Below, in pieces: positions 40,491 to 48,734 of a stretch of 64,000 nt of DNA. The position numbers were made by a program, and so were the translations under genes. Positions within the stretch are counted from its first letter, which is position 1; each line of letters starts with the position of its first letter. The notes beneath the pieces were generated by a model. That model did no database searches. It was not told the origin of the DNA and worked only from the letters and a program-made list of their open reading frames with translations. This DNA comes from Ktedonobacter sp. SOSP1-85 (GTDB lineage: Bacteria > Chloroflexota > Ktedonobacteria > Ktedonobacterales > Ktedonobacteraceae): contig NZ_BNJI01000001.1 of the NCBI RefSeq assembly GCF_016587415.1, positions 3,883,501 through 3,947,500 on the forward strand. The letters run 5' to 3'.

Positions 40491-40518
40491 TGATATGTAA
40501 TACGCGTGCTTTCGCAGT
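40491..40518. repeat. Degenerate half copy of the ACGCGTCTACATAT palindrome
   Basis: TGATATGTAATACGCGTGCT and following bases match the right arm with two differences. Upstream of plsY. Confidence 0.6.
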
Positions 40519-40607
40519 GTTGTCTGGTGGATTACCTCCTCCGCCCGAACCCCCGACTCATTATAGTTGGAATGCGCCGAAATTACCAGATCACCCATGA
40601 AGAGCGA

Positions 40608-41480
40608 CTACAGACGCCAGCTCCCATCGAGCATCCACTGAATATTGTCGTTTACAAGATTTTTTCCGACACGTGCCTTGAGCGCCAGGAGTGTACCAGG
40701 AATAACTTTGTCGCGTGCCTGTAAGGTCTCTGGATCACCTATAAGCAGGTGGAGGAGCGTGATATGCTCATTACCAGCAATGTATGTGTGCACGAGCTGT
40801 GTGAGGGTAGGGGCATCGTCCACTCCCCGCTCAATGCTGTTTTTACAGAGGAGGAGGCAGTTGTGGAGCAGCGTAGCTGCCTCACGCTCCTGGGGATTGA
40901 GGAGGAGCATGTGACTGCTCATGGCTAGCCCATTTTGTTCACGTACCGTTGGAGTGAGACGTAAACTTACATCAATGTGCAGATCATGTATAATTTTATG
41001 TATAATCGCGGCCTGGATGGCATCTTTTTGTCCTAGAAAGGCAATATCGGGACGTACAATAAGCAGGAGTTGACCCAGGGCCGTGGCGAACTCATTGAGG
41101 GCATTGTCTGTACAATGCGCTGGCACAAGTGCCTCCTGGATAGAGCCACCAAGGCGAATATAGGTCGCATATGCTGCTGGAAAGAGATCTTCCCAGCGGG
41201 GCGTGAACACCACGTCGACATCACTTGCTGTGAGCAAGCGCAGGCTCTCTTCCAGACTGTGGATGCTCATGGTCGTGTCACTGCTGGCATCAAAGGAGAG
41301 TGGAGTTCGTAAAAGACACACGACAGTGATTTCGCAGTGCTCACGCGCGGTCACCAGGAGCGCTTGATGCCCGGCGTGCATGCTCAGTTCATTTGTGATG
41401 GGGATGAAGCCAACACTTCCTCGTGTGAGCCAGCCGCGAGCGGTTTCGATCATCTCGTCGATTTCTTCTATAATACGCAT
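40608..41480 (-). CDS. panC: Pantothenate synthetase-like protein (divergent PanC)
   Basis: Protein of 290 residues. HxGH nucleotidyltransferase motif H35-A-G-H38, LLLIVRPDIAFLGQKDAIQ (PanC: FGEKDxQQ) and REQNGLAMSS (PanC: RExDGLAMSSRN). The changes MG to TN before HxGH, E to Q and D to N in conserved loops make it a diverged member; activity on pantoate and beta-alanine is likely but not certain. No panB or panD in the window. Divergent from the DUF5679 gene across an unusual structured spacer. Confidence 0.78.
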   Translation of the reverse strand: MRIIEEIDEMIETARGWLTRGSVGFIPITNELSMHAGHQALLVTAREHCEITVVCLLRTPLSFDASSDTTMSIHSLEESLRLLTASDVDVVFTPRWEDLFPAAYATYIRLGGSIQEALVPAHCTDNALNEFATALGQLLLIVRPDIAFLGQKDAIQAAIIHKIIHDLHIDVSLRLTPTVREQNGLAMSSHMLLLNPQEREAATLLHNCLLLCKNSIERGVDDAPTLTQLVHTYIAGNEHITLLHLLIGDPETLQARDKVIPGTLLALKARVGKNLVNDNIQWMLDGSWRL

Positions 41481-41516
41481 AACCGTTTCCTGCGAAAGAG
41501 TAGATACTGCCTATTA

Positions 41517-41668
41517 GGAAACCTGAGCGCACGGCCGCTGTGCCCCCCGAATGGGGGAAGCGCTAGTCACGAGAGTGACGTTGGTTTCCGCATAAGAACG
41601 AACATAAACTACTTCTCCGAAAACCCTGAGCGCGAAGCGCTAGACACGCCAGTGGCGTTGGGTTTCGG
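41517..41668 (+). ncRNA. Tandem pair of homologous structured elements, candidate cis-RNA
   Basis: Element A (41517-41589): GGAAACC/GGTTTCC closing stem, AGCGC/GCGCT stem with two inner hairpins, and GTCAC-GAGA-GTGAC. Element B (41617-41668): CCGAAAACCC/GGGTTTCGG closing stem, AGCGC-GAA-GCGCT, and a CGCC-AGT-GGCG or CAC/GTG hairpin. Both share GAAACCCTGAGCGC-like and GCGCTAG..CAC..GTGRCGTTGG sequences, and stems differ by compensating changes. Lies about 100 bases before the DUF5679 gene (or, read the other way, just upstream of panC). Strand and function unproven; I do not recognise a known family. Confidence 0.5.
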
Positions 41669-41768
41669 AATAAGATCAAAGTATATTCCGTAGTGTGCTA
41701 AACGTATCGTGGGGTGGCAGGTAACGTTGCCACTACAATGTACCGCGTTGTCCTAAGGAGGTTTTGCT

Positions 41769-42542
41769 ATGAGTCAGATAGGTGTTGTGTTACGCAGAAG
41801 TATGCGCCTGCTGCTCCTGGTGCTCGCAAGTAGTGCTGCTTTTATTCTGGTCTATATTTTGCGAAAGAATGTGTTCAAGTCAGCGCCAGCGAGCGAAGAG
41901 AATGAAACGATTACCCTGCCTCCCATCTCACTCGCCACGCCGTCCGCGTTTGTGCCTGCCGCAAGCAGCGAAGCAGCTTTGGAGAAGGTCGCTGTGCAAT
42001 CTAATCCTGCTGTTGACTCTCCCCTGACTTTAAGCGAGGAGCCTGTCCCGCCGCTGGCGCGTTCCATCCAGACGCCAGAGGTGGTAACGGATGAAGATGT
42101 AGAACTCGCCACGCTCGACCCGGCAGTCTCCGGGCAAACCGAGACCATTGCGGCCTCAACTCCGAATGATTCACTGCCTGCTGACACCTCTGATATAATT
42201 GCTCAAACGACTTCGGAGGAGAGCGTTCAGCCTGTGTCCGCGCCTGAGCGCCAGGATGAGGGGATATCAGGCCTACAGGAGCCAGAGCGTGTGACAGAAA
42301 GTGAGCAAGAGCCACTAGCAGCGGTTACCGGGAGCAAAGAAGAGGTTGGGGTCTCCTCTGAGCCTGCATCGCCATCAGAGCCACAGGCAAGCGCTGAGAC
42401 GGCTGTGGCTTACTGTGTGAAGTGTCGGACCAGGCGTGAGATGCAGGCGCCCGAGCGTTCAGTCACGAAAAATGGGCGGAGCGCCCTGGTGGGACATTGC
42501 CCTGTCTGTGGTACTAAATTATTCCGTTTTATTACGGGCTAA
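41769..42542 (+). CDS. Membrane-anchored protein with C-terminal DUF5679 zinc ribbon
   Basis: Protein of 257 residues. N-terminal TM about 10-31 (SMRLLLLVLASSAAFILVYIL). A long disordered acidic/proline linker (about 40-215). The last 45 residues are a zinc ribbon with two CxxC pairs: YCVKCRTRREMQAPE, then GHCPVCGTKLFRF, as in DUF5679. GGAGG before the ATG. Function unknown. Confidence 0.78.
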   Translation: MSQIGVVLRRSMRLLLLVLASSAAFILVYILRKNVFKSAPASEENETITLPPISLATPSAFVPAASSEAALEKVAVQSNPAVDSPLTLSEEPVPPLARSIQTPEVVTDEDVELATLDPAVSGQTETIAASTPNDSLPADTSDIIAQTTSEESVQPVSAPERQDEGISGLQEPERVTESEQEPLAAVTGSKEEVGVSSEPASPSEPQASAETAVAYCVKCRTRREMQAPERSVTKNGRSALVGHCPVCGTKLFRFITG

Positions 42543-43114
42543 ATTTGGCCTTGTATGTTTTACAAACGTGGGGCCTGCTGCTCCCAGCAGGCGGAGAATA
42601 AGGGAGGCATGACGCTCTAGATGAGGAATGAGTACAAGCGTTTAGACATGGCCTATGTATACACAAGATGAAATATACAAGATCGCGCCAGAATAGTGAA
42701 AATTTGTCCAGAAATTACTTGACGTAGTGAAAATGACAACGTATAATCTCCCTCATGTGTTTGGACACCTGTGTTTCTGCCGATTATGAAACACAGTGAA
42801 GCATCGCCTCGAAAAAATAAAGGAAAAATGGCAGTGGCAACAGGACATTGCAATGCTAAAAAGCGCAACGCTGCCTGGCTGTCTCCACGTTCATCCTCTT
42901 TTACCAGCGAAGACAAAATGGTAGCCGGGGGTGGAGAAAAGGGTACCACCTCTCGATAATAATGTAGAGAGGTCATGGATGGCGCGTGATGGTTGTGCGA
43001 GGGTCATGATGCAAAAGAGATATGAATAACATTTTTCACAGCAGATCTTTGAGGCGGGTATCTGGAATAAACCGGCTAGTTGGTTGAATTCGCGATACCA
43101 GGAGGAATTTTACA
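42543..43114. other. 572-bp gap before greA with a strong promoter
   Basis: A consensus promoter (next entry) begins transcription about 360 bases before greA. A 57-codon basic frame (ATG 42786) is present but lacks a ribosome site. No stable long hairpin or known riboswitch seen. Confidence 0.4.
42719..42747 (+). promoter_or_regulatory. Near-consensus sigma-A promoter upstream of greA
   Basis: TTGACG (42719-42724), 17-base spacer, TATAAT (42742-42747). The best promoter match in the window. Confidence 0.75.
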
Positions 43115-43633
43115 ATGAGTATTGGTGGACAGAGTGAAACGAATTCAGAGCGTAAGGTAGTTCGTCTGACCCCGCAGGGCTATGCCAAGAATAAAGAACG
43201 TCTGGACTACTTGCGCAACGTAAAACGCAGGGAGGCTGCCGACTACGTTCATGAGGCTAAAGAGGCCGGTGATATTAGTGAGAGCAGCGCGTATGAAGAT
43301 GCCAAGAATGAGCAAGCCAAGGTTGAGGGCGAGATCATCGAGCTTGAGCACCTGCTTGCAGTCGCCGAGGTGATTACGCCTGAGTCACTTGACCGACACG
43401 ATGGAACGGTACGCATCGGCATGAAGGTTGAGCTTGAGAGTGAGAGCGGCGCCAAGCGTGTGTTCAAGATCGTAGAGACCTACGAAGCGGATCCAAAGTC
43501 TGGCCTTATCTCAGATCAATCTCCTGTTGGCAAGGCCTTGATGGGACATAAAGAGGGTGACGAGGTCACTGTGACGACCCCTGGAGGTGTTACCGCCTAC
43601 ACAATCCTCTCGATTACCACGATGTACGAATAG
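43115..43633 (+). CDS. greA: Transcription elongation factor GreA
   Basis: Protein of 172 residues. N-terminal coiled coil with the tip acidic pair in AGDISESSAYEDAKNEQ, and the C-terminal FKBP-like domain (LISDQSPVGKALMGHKEGDEV). Stimulates transcript cleavage by backtracked RNA polymerase. About 15 residues longer at the N-terminus than E. coli GreA. GGAGGAA before the ATG. Confidence 0.96.
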   Translation: MSIGGQSETNSERKVVRLTPQGYAKNKERLDYLRNVKRREAADYVHEAKEAGDISESSAYEDAKNEQAKVEGEIIELEHLLAVAEVITPESLDRHDGTVRIGMKVELESESGAKRVFKIVETYEADPKSGLISDQSPVGKALMGHKEGDEVTVTTPGGVTAYTILSITTMYE

Positions 43634-43650
43634 CGCCTGCGGCGCTTACT

Positions 43651-43709
43651 GAGCAGGGGTGTGTTGTGCCGGGCTGGCGAAGCCAGCCCGGCACAACACA
43701 CCCCTGCTC
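43651..43709. terminator. 28-bp perfect hairpin between convergent genes
   Basis: Arms 43651-43678 and 43682-43709, apex GGC-GAA-GCC, followed by TATTTTTAG. The flank AGCGCCTGCGGCGCTTAC (43632-43649) overlaps the greA stop codon. Confidence 0.85.
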
Positions 43710-43714
43710 TATTT

Positions 43715-44818
43715 TTAGAAGACGAACTGGCCGTCTTTGGAGAAGAGTTCGCCGTCAACACGAATCTCGCTGCCACTGCGCAGGTCACAGACCATATCCC
43801 AGTGCAGGGCTGAGGTGTTATGGCCTCCGGCTTCGGGGAAGCCGTTGCCCAGCGCCAGGTGAACGGTACCACCCATCTTCTCGTCGAAGAGGATATTCTT
43901 GATGCAGCGATCCACGTCGCGGTTGTTGCCGAAGGCGAACTCGCCCAGGCGGCGCGCCCCCTCGTCCAGGCCGAGCATCTGGTCCAGGTAATCCTGCCCC
44001 TGAGCGGCAGTAGCCTCAACTACGACGCCGTTCTCGAAGCGCAGGCGGACATCCTCGACCGAGCGACCATTGAACGCCGCCGGGAAGCTATAGCGGATAT
44101 AGCCATTGGCCGAGGTTTCGACCGGGCTGGTGAAGAACTCGCCACCGGGGAAGTTCTTCTTGCCATCGTCGTTGATGAAGCTGCGACCCTCGATGGAGAG
44201 CGTGAGGTCGGTATCCTGCCCCTGGATATGAATGGTGCGCTTGCCTTTGAGCCACTCGACGTAGCGCTCCTGCTGGCGCGAGAGCTCTTGCCAGCTTGCG
44301 ACTGGATCTTCATCGTTGAGCTTGCAGGCCTTGTAGACAAACTCTTCAAAGTCGCTCAGCGACATATCGGCATCCTGGGCATAGGCGCTGGTCGGGAACA
44401 TGCAGATGTTCCAGCGCAGTAAGCCTTCGGCTGAGCGCCGCGCATAGGTCCCAAGCAGCTCACGGCTGGCCTTCTGGGCGTAGGCCAGGCGTGCCGGATC
44501 AACTCCGCTCATGCCCCTGGTATTCTCATCACTCAGGATATTGATCCAGGTCTCGTATTCTTCGATGATATGGCGCATACTGGGCGCGATATAGTCGAGC
44601 TGTTTGTCAGAACCCTCTTTTAGTAGAATTTCTCTGATGCCTGGCAGGCTGACAAAAGTCTCAACGAAGGCGCCGGCGCGAACAGCCTCTCGCGCAATCT
44701 CGCGTACCAGGGGGGCTGCGAGCGGCGAAGATTGGATCGCCAGGCGATCTCCCTCTTTGATGGTTGTCGAATGGTGGACGAGCACCTTTGCCATGCGCTG
44801 TAAACGGATATCACTCAT
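43715..44818 (-). CDS. M29-family aminopeptidase
   Basis: Protein of 367 residues, the usual length for AmpS/thermophilic aminopeptidase T. N-terminal domain RLAIQSSPLAAPLVREIAREAV; metal-site segments in the C-terminal half: NFPGGEFFTSPVE, GRRLGEFAFGNN, NTSALHWDMVCDL and the final DGQFVF. Cytosolic dinuclear-metal aminopeptidase with broad specificity. Confidence 0.92.
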   Translation of the reverse strand: MSDIRLQRMAKVLVHHSTTIKEGDRLAIQSSPLAAPLVREIAREAVRAGAFVETFVSLPGIREILLKEGSDKQLDYIAPSMRHIIEEYETWINILSDENTRGMSGVDPARLAYAQKASRELLGTYARRSAEGLLRWNICMFPTSAYAQDADMSLSDFEEFVYKACKLNDEDPVASWQELSRQQERYVEWLKGKRTIHIQGQDTDLTLSIEGRSFINDDGKKNFPGGEFFTSPVETSANGYIRYSFPAAFNGRSVEDVRLRFENGVVVEATAAQGQDYLDQMLGLDEGARRLGEFAFGNNRDVDRCIKNILFDEKMGGTVHLALGNGFPEAGGHNTSALHWDMVCDLRSGSEIRVDGELFSKDGQFVF

Positions 44819-44866
44819 AAGTTTTCTCCTTTTAAAAAATCCTTTGTATGGTTAGTATATGCCAAT

Positions 44867-46213
44867 TTATGGATGTAAGTCACCTGCGTTTTCGGCGACC
44901 ATAGCCGTCGCTGGCTGGCCTTCATGAGCAGGTAGCAGAAAGAGGCTCAGTATGCCTGCCAGGACGATCAGGCCACCGCACAGGCCGAAGAGTATGTCGA
45001 CGCGTACTAATTGCCCCAGAAAGCTTGCCAGGGTCGCAGAGAGCAGGCTAAAGCCAAACATGGAAGTATCAAGAACTGACTGAACACGGCCCATCATTTT
45101 TCCTGGTGTGACGCCCATAATCAAAGGCCCAAAGCCAATGTTGAGTCCAGCCTGGGGGATACAGATCAGGAAATTCAAGATCACAGCGACCAGAAAAATG
45201 GTCTGGAACGAATAGACAATCAGCCCAATACCAAGGAGCATAACGCCCCAGGATACCATCGCCTTCGGCGTAATCCTCTTACCTAAGAGACCGCAAACGA
45301 CGGCTCCCACCAGGACGCCCACACCGCCAGCGGCCATTAAGGTGCCGTAGAGCGAGGTTGGTGAATGTAGACGTTGCGCGACAAAGACGATATCCAACGA
45401 GTTGAGTGCGCCCGCCCCGAGCATTGCCAGCAGTGATACAAGGATCAGGATGAGCAATGTGCGGGTCTTACGCACGAAGGTGAGACCCTCCTGAAATTCG
45501 CGTAAGACCAGTTGTAACCCCTGCTGCGAATTGGCCTCCTGGGCCTGATAAGCGTAGGGGTGGAGCTGTTCGCGTGGTACACGCATCAAGCTGACACAGA
45601 GGGCTGAGACACCAAAGGAAAGGGCGTTGATTGTTAGAGCTATTGTTGGACCGAATAGGGAATAGAGCGGGGTGGCGATGGCTGGCCCCAGAATGAAAGA
45701 GATCGCCATCAAGGTCTGGCTTACGGAGGCGGCCTGCCCCCGTTGCTCTTCTGGTACAATGGCCTGGAGTAGGGCTGCCTTGGCGGGCATAAAGAAGCGT
45801 GAGAAGGCTCCCAGTACAAAGACGCTCACATAGATGGTAGGGAGCCGCAGGGCGCCCGCAACCAGGAGCGGAATCAGGGTCAGCGCGGCGCGTGCGATAT
45901 CTGCTGTAAGCATTGTCGTGCGCCGGTTCCAGCGATCTACAAAGACGCCTGCAAATGGCCCCAGGAGAAAGATGGGAGCATATTCCGCTACCCAGATGCT
46001 ACCTACAGCACCTGCCTGGTGGGTGAGCTCGTAGATCCAGACCAGGAGGGTTGTCGTAAAAAAGAAGTCTCCAACATTAGAGATGCCCTGAGCACATGCC
46101 AGTAAGACAAAATTGCGATTGTGGACAAGCCCTCGCCTGGGAATTGGCGCACCAGTCCTGGCGCTTTCAGCCAGTGTGCCCGTTGCAACCGGGCCTGAAC
46201 TCTCGATTTGCAT
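44867..46213 (-). CDS. MFS transporter (MFS_3-type exporter)
   Basis: Protein of 448 residues with about 12 hydrophobic segments. FAGVFVDRWNRRTTML is the TM2-TM3 loop motif. Entry segment HNRNFVLLACAQGISNVGD resembles the MFS gene at 10140. AGGAGAAATTCAT before ATG 46213. Behind (downstream of) an ArsR-type regulator gene on the same strand, so it may be the regulator's target: a drug- or solute-responsive exporter (inference). Confidence 0.86.
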   Translation of the reverse strand: MQIESSGPVATGTLAESARTGAPIPRRGLVHNRNFVLLACAQGISNVGDFFFTTTLLVWIYELTHQAGAVGSIWVAEYAPIFLLGPFAGVFVDRWNRRTTMLTADIARAALTLIPLLVAGALRLPTIYVSVFVLGAFSRFFMPAKAALLQAIVPEEQRGQAASVSQTLMAISFILGPAIATPLYSLFGPTIALTINALSFGVSALCVSLMRVPREQLHPYAYQAQEANSQQGLQLVLREFQEGLTFVRKTRTLLILILVSLLAMLGAGALNSLDIVFVAQRLHSPTSLYGTLMAAGGVGVLVGAVVCGLLGKRITPKAMVSWGVMLLGIGLIVYSFQTIFLVAVILNFLICIPQAGLNIGFGPLIMGVTPGKMMGRVQSVLDTSMFGFSLLSATLASFLGQLVRVDILFGLCGGLIVLAGILSLFLLPAHEGQPATAMVAENAGDLHP

Positions 46214-46276
46214 ATGAATTTCTCCTGCGCATTCCCTGCTAGGGGAAGAAGCCATTTATGGTTGCATCCGGCATGC

Positions 46277-46364
46277 TGTAGGGTCCAAGCTTGCTTGGAC
46301 TCACACGCTCACTAGTCGGCAATGAACTCCAGCGAGAAGAGTCCATGCCAGCATGGACCCTACA
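46277..46364. repeat. Palindromic repeat, GTAGGGTCCATGC family, copy 2
   Basis: 26-bp arms (46277-46302, 46339-46364) with three mismatches. Lies between the regulator and exporter genes and may separate their transcripts. Confidence 0.8.
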
Positions 46365-46369
46365 AAGCC

Positions 46370-47200
46370 TTATGACTCGCGAATATTCATCAGGTATGTA
46401 TGCACGTCTGGCGCGGCCTGTAGGCGTCCAACGAGACTGAATTTTTCGATGGTTGCCTGAACGAGTTCAAGCGGGACATCGCTGGCGATGACACAAAGCC
46501 CTACGATACTTAGATGCAGGTGTTTATTCTGTTGCAGCGCCTGCTCTAGCTCACGTTTGCTAATGTGGCGAACCCCAACCGAGACCTCCTGTTCAGGTTG
46601 CTGTGGTTGTACATCGGCTATGCGTGCTGCTGGCATTGCTAGTTCCTTCTGGTGTTCAGGATAGCCAAAGAGCACATGCATGAATTCCTGCTCGCCTTCA
46701 ATCCCACGCGGTTTTTCGTATGTTTCATAGAGCTCGTCGATACGCTTCAAAAGCTGGCGCATCTCATCGGTCGTCATATAGAGATGAGCCAGGACAAAGG
46801 CTAGCTCTGCCCCTGGCTCTTGTGCGCTTTGCATGGAGTGCTGAAAGGCAGCAAGGTAGCCATCACGAGCCTGATTCAAGAGCTGACCGAGACCCTCGAC
46901 CGCCTCATCCTGTTGCACAGAAGAGAAAAGCCCCTTGGGGACACTGATATTGCGTGCGACGGCCTGGTAGTACTTTTCCAGGATGCCGCCTTTTTCGCGG
47001 GTCTCAACCAGTTTGAGCAACTGCACCTTCTCCAACTCTCGCACATGGTAATGAACCTTGGCTGGGGCCATGCCCAGCAACTCAGCCAGTTGCGTGACGG
47101 TCAGAGGCTTCTCTTTTAAATTGTCCAGAATGCGCACGCGTAGCAGGTCGCTGATGGCACGCAACTGTTCCAGGCTTGTGATCTCATAAATATCAAGCAT
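46370..47200 (-). CDS. ArsR-type winged-helix transcriptional regulator
   Basis: Protein of 276 residues. Winged HTH at about 8-85: LRAISDLLRVRILDNLKEKPLTVTQLAELLGMAPAKVHYHVRELEKVQLLKLVETREKGG. The remaining 190 residues are a helical sensor with no recognised ligand motif. A palindromic operator candidate lies 26 bases upstream. Probably controls itself and the adjacent MFS exporter. Confidence 0.85.
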   Translation of the reverse strand: MLDIYEITSLEQLRAISDLLRVRILDNLKEKPLTVTQLAELLGMAPAKVHYHVRELEKVQLLKLVETREKGGILEKYYQAVARNISVPKGLFSSVQQDEAVEGLGQLLNQARDGYLAAFQHSMQSAQEPGAELAFVLAHLYMTTDEMRQLLKRIDELYETYEKPRGIEGEQEFMHVLFGYPEHQKELAMPAARIADVQPQQPEQEVSVGVRHISKRELEQALQQNKHLHLSIVGLCVIASDVPLELVQATIEKFSLVGRLQAAPDVHTYLMNIRES

Positions 47201-47225
47201 TTTTTATCATGCCACTTCTTTTTAT

Positions 47226-47245
47226 CGATCAAAAAAATTTGATCG
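47226..47245 (-). promoter_or_regulatory. Palindromic operator candidate CGATCAAA-N4-TTTGATCG
   Basis: Perfect 8-bp arms around AAAA, 26 bases before the regulator start codon. A typical size and place for winged-helix repressor binding. Confidence 0.65.
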
Positions 47246-47302
47246 TGTAAGGATAATAAACTATATGCTCGGACTTTGTCAAGCCCATGAAGCAGGGGTG
47301 CA

Positions 47303-47351
47303 TCGCCGAAAAAGGGACCGCAACGTTTCGCTGCGGTCCCTTTTTCGGTGA
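47303..47351 (-). terminator. 20-bp hairpin with T-run
   Basis: Arms 47303-47322 and 47332-47351 (one G-T pair), each arm containing A5/T5. Six bases after the stop codon of the CBS-domain gene. Confidence 0.8.
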
Positions 47352-47357
47352 TACAAT

Positions 47358-48668
47358 CTAATACATGCGTTTGGGCTTGCGCCTGCGCTCGGGTGGGAGC
47401 AGGACATCCAGGGCGTCATCGACGGTAACGATGCCTTGTAAGGCGCGTTGGGCATTGACAACCGGGACGGCAAGCAGGTTATACTTGGCGATCTTCTCGG
47501 CTACCTCGTGTGCGCTGGTCTCCGGGACGACGGAGATCAGGTCGACCTCCATGAGCTGGTGTAACTGCTGGGTTGGTCCGGCAATGAGTAGCTCCCAGAG
47601 CGAAACAACACCTACCAGGGGACTCTCCTCGTCTTCTTCGTTCTCGACGCAGTAGACGTAGGCCGTGCGTAAGTCATGCTCGCGTGCATTGGTACGCACC
47701 GCCTCCAGGGCCTCTTGTACCGTACGTGTCTGGGTGAGCGCGAGAAAATCAGTGGTCATCAGGCCGCCTGCGCTATCATCGGCATACTCAAGCAGTTCCT
47801 GTACCTCTTCTGATTCTTCGGGTGTCATACGGTGGAGGAGTTCCTGCGCCTGCTCCTCGGGCAGACGTGCGATGAGGTCAGCGGCCTCGTCTGGTCCCAT
47901 GGTTTGCAGGATATCGGCGGCTCGCTCTGGCTCAATATTTTCCAGGATATGGCTTTGCCGTTCGGTATCTATCTCCTCCATGGTGGCCGCAGCCGTTTCA
48001 TCGTCGAGTCCCTCGATGATGCGTGCTCCCTGGCCGGGTGTAAGCTGGTGGACTATTTCGGCGATATCCGCCGGGTGCATTTCGGCCAGGTGACCTGAGA
48101 GGATGCGCTGAACGTGCGGCGCCTCTTCTTCTTCCAGGCCTTCCTTCTCGTCCTGGGCGCCTGGACGTGGTTGTCTGATGAGCTCGATCTGTTGCCAGGG
48201 AAGGGGAACGGAGGGGTAGTCACGGCCTTTCGAGCCAAGGAGCCAGGAAGGGGCTAAGCGGCGAACAAGCCCGAAGGCGCTATTGTCGATTCCGAGGATG
48301 CGCCAGCTATTATCTAAGCAGACGTCATTGACACGAACTGCCTTCTTGCGTTTAATGTCGATAACCTGCTTATCGAGCACTTCCTGGGCAAGAGATATCT
48401 CATCTGGCTCTTCAACGAGCTCACGCGAAGCACGCGTTAACTGTTGGAGAGGAGTGTTCAGGCGCAGTGCCCCCTCGAACCAGCTAACGTCACGAAGAGG
48501 AACGCGCCAGCGCTGTTCCTCTTCGCTATCGATAAGCAGTGTGCTAGGATAGGCAAGCTCGTCGCTGCCCACCAGCTTTGCTGGCAGTAACACATCAACA
48601 ATACGGCCTATCCGCGTATCTTGCGCGTTCTCGACCGGTGTGCCAAGTAACTGGCTTAAGTACAACAT
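47358..48668 (-). CDS. PRC-barrel / MgtE_N / CBS-pair protein without transport domain
   Basis: Protein of 436 residues. N-terminal PRC-barrel-like part (about 1-80: LLGTPVENAQDTRIGRIVDVLL), a second PRC-like half (about 100-165), then MgtE intracellular N domain (about 180-310: GHLAEMHPADIAEIVHQLTPGQ and the repeated ERAADIL/DEAADLIARLPEEQ helices) and two CBS domains (about 310-430). The MgtE membrane domain is entirely missing, so it is a regulator or sensor, not a magnesium channel. In some bacteria such proteins neighbour an NRAMP-type transporter; none is near here. Confidence 0.82.
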   Translation of the reverse strand: MLYLSQLLGTPVENAQDTRIGRIVDVLLPAKLVGSDELAYPSTLLIDSEEEQRWRVPLRDVSWFEGALRLNTPLQQLTRASRELVEEPDEISLAQEVLDKQVIDIKRKKAVRVNDVCLDNSWRILGIDNSAFGLVRRLAPSWLLGSKGRDYPSVPLPWQQIELIRQPRPGAQDEKEGLEEEEAPHVQRILSGHLAEMHPADIAEIVHQLTPGQGARIIEGLDDETAAATMEEIDTERQSHILENIEPERAADILQTMGPDEAADLIARLPEEQAQELLHRMTPEESEEVQELLEYADDSAGGLMTTDFLALTQTRTVQEALEAVRTNAREHDLRTAYVYCVENEEDEESPLVGVVSLWELLIAGPTQQLHQLMEVDLISVVPETSAHEVAEKIAKYNLLAVPVVNAQRALQGIVTVDDALDVLLPPERRRKPKRMY

Positions 48669-48734
48669 AGTCTGTGTATTTTGTCTCCCTTTTGGTGCAA
48701 GGGGGGCATCTGGCACGCCGGGCAAGCCCAACCG

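Noticed and set aside
42786..42959. 57-codon basic small protein before greA
   Set aside because: Downstream of a good promoter but with no ribosome site and no recognisable motif; kept only as a note in the findings.
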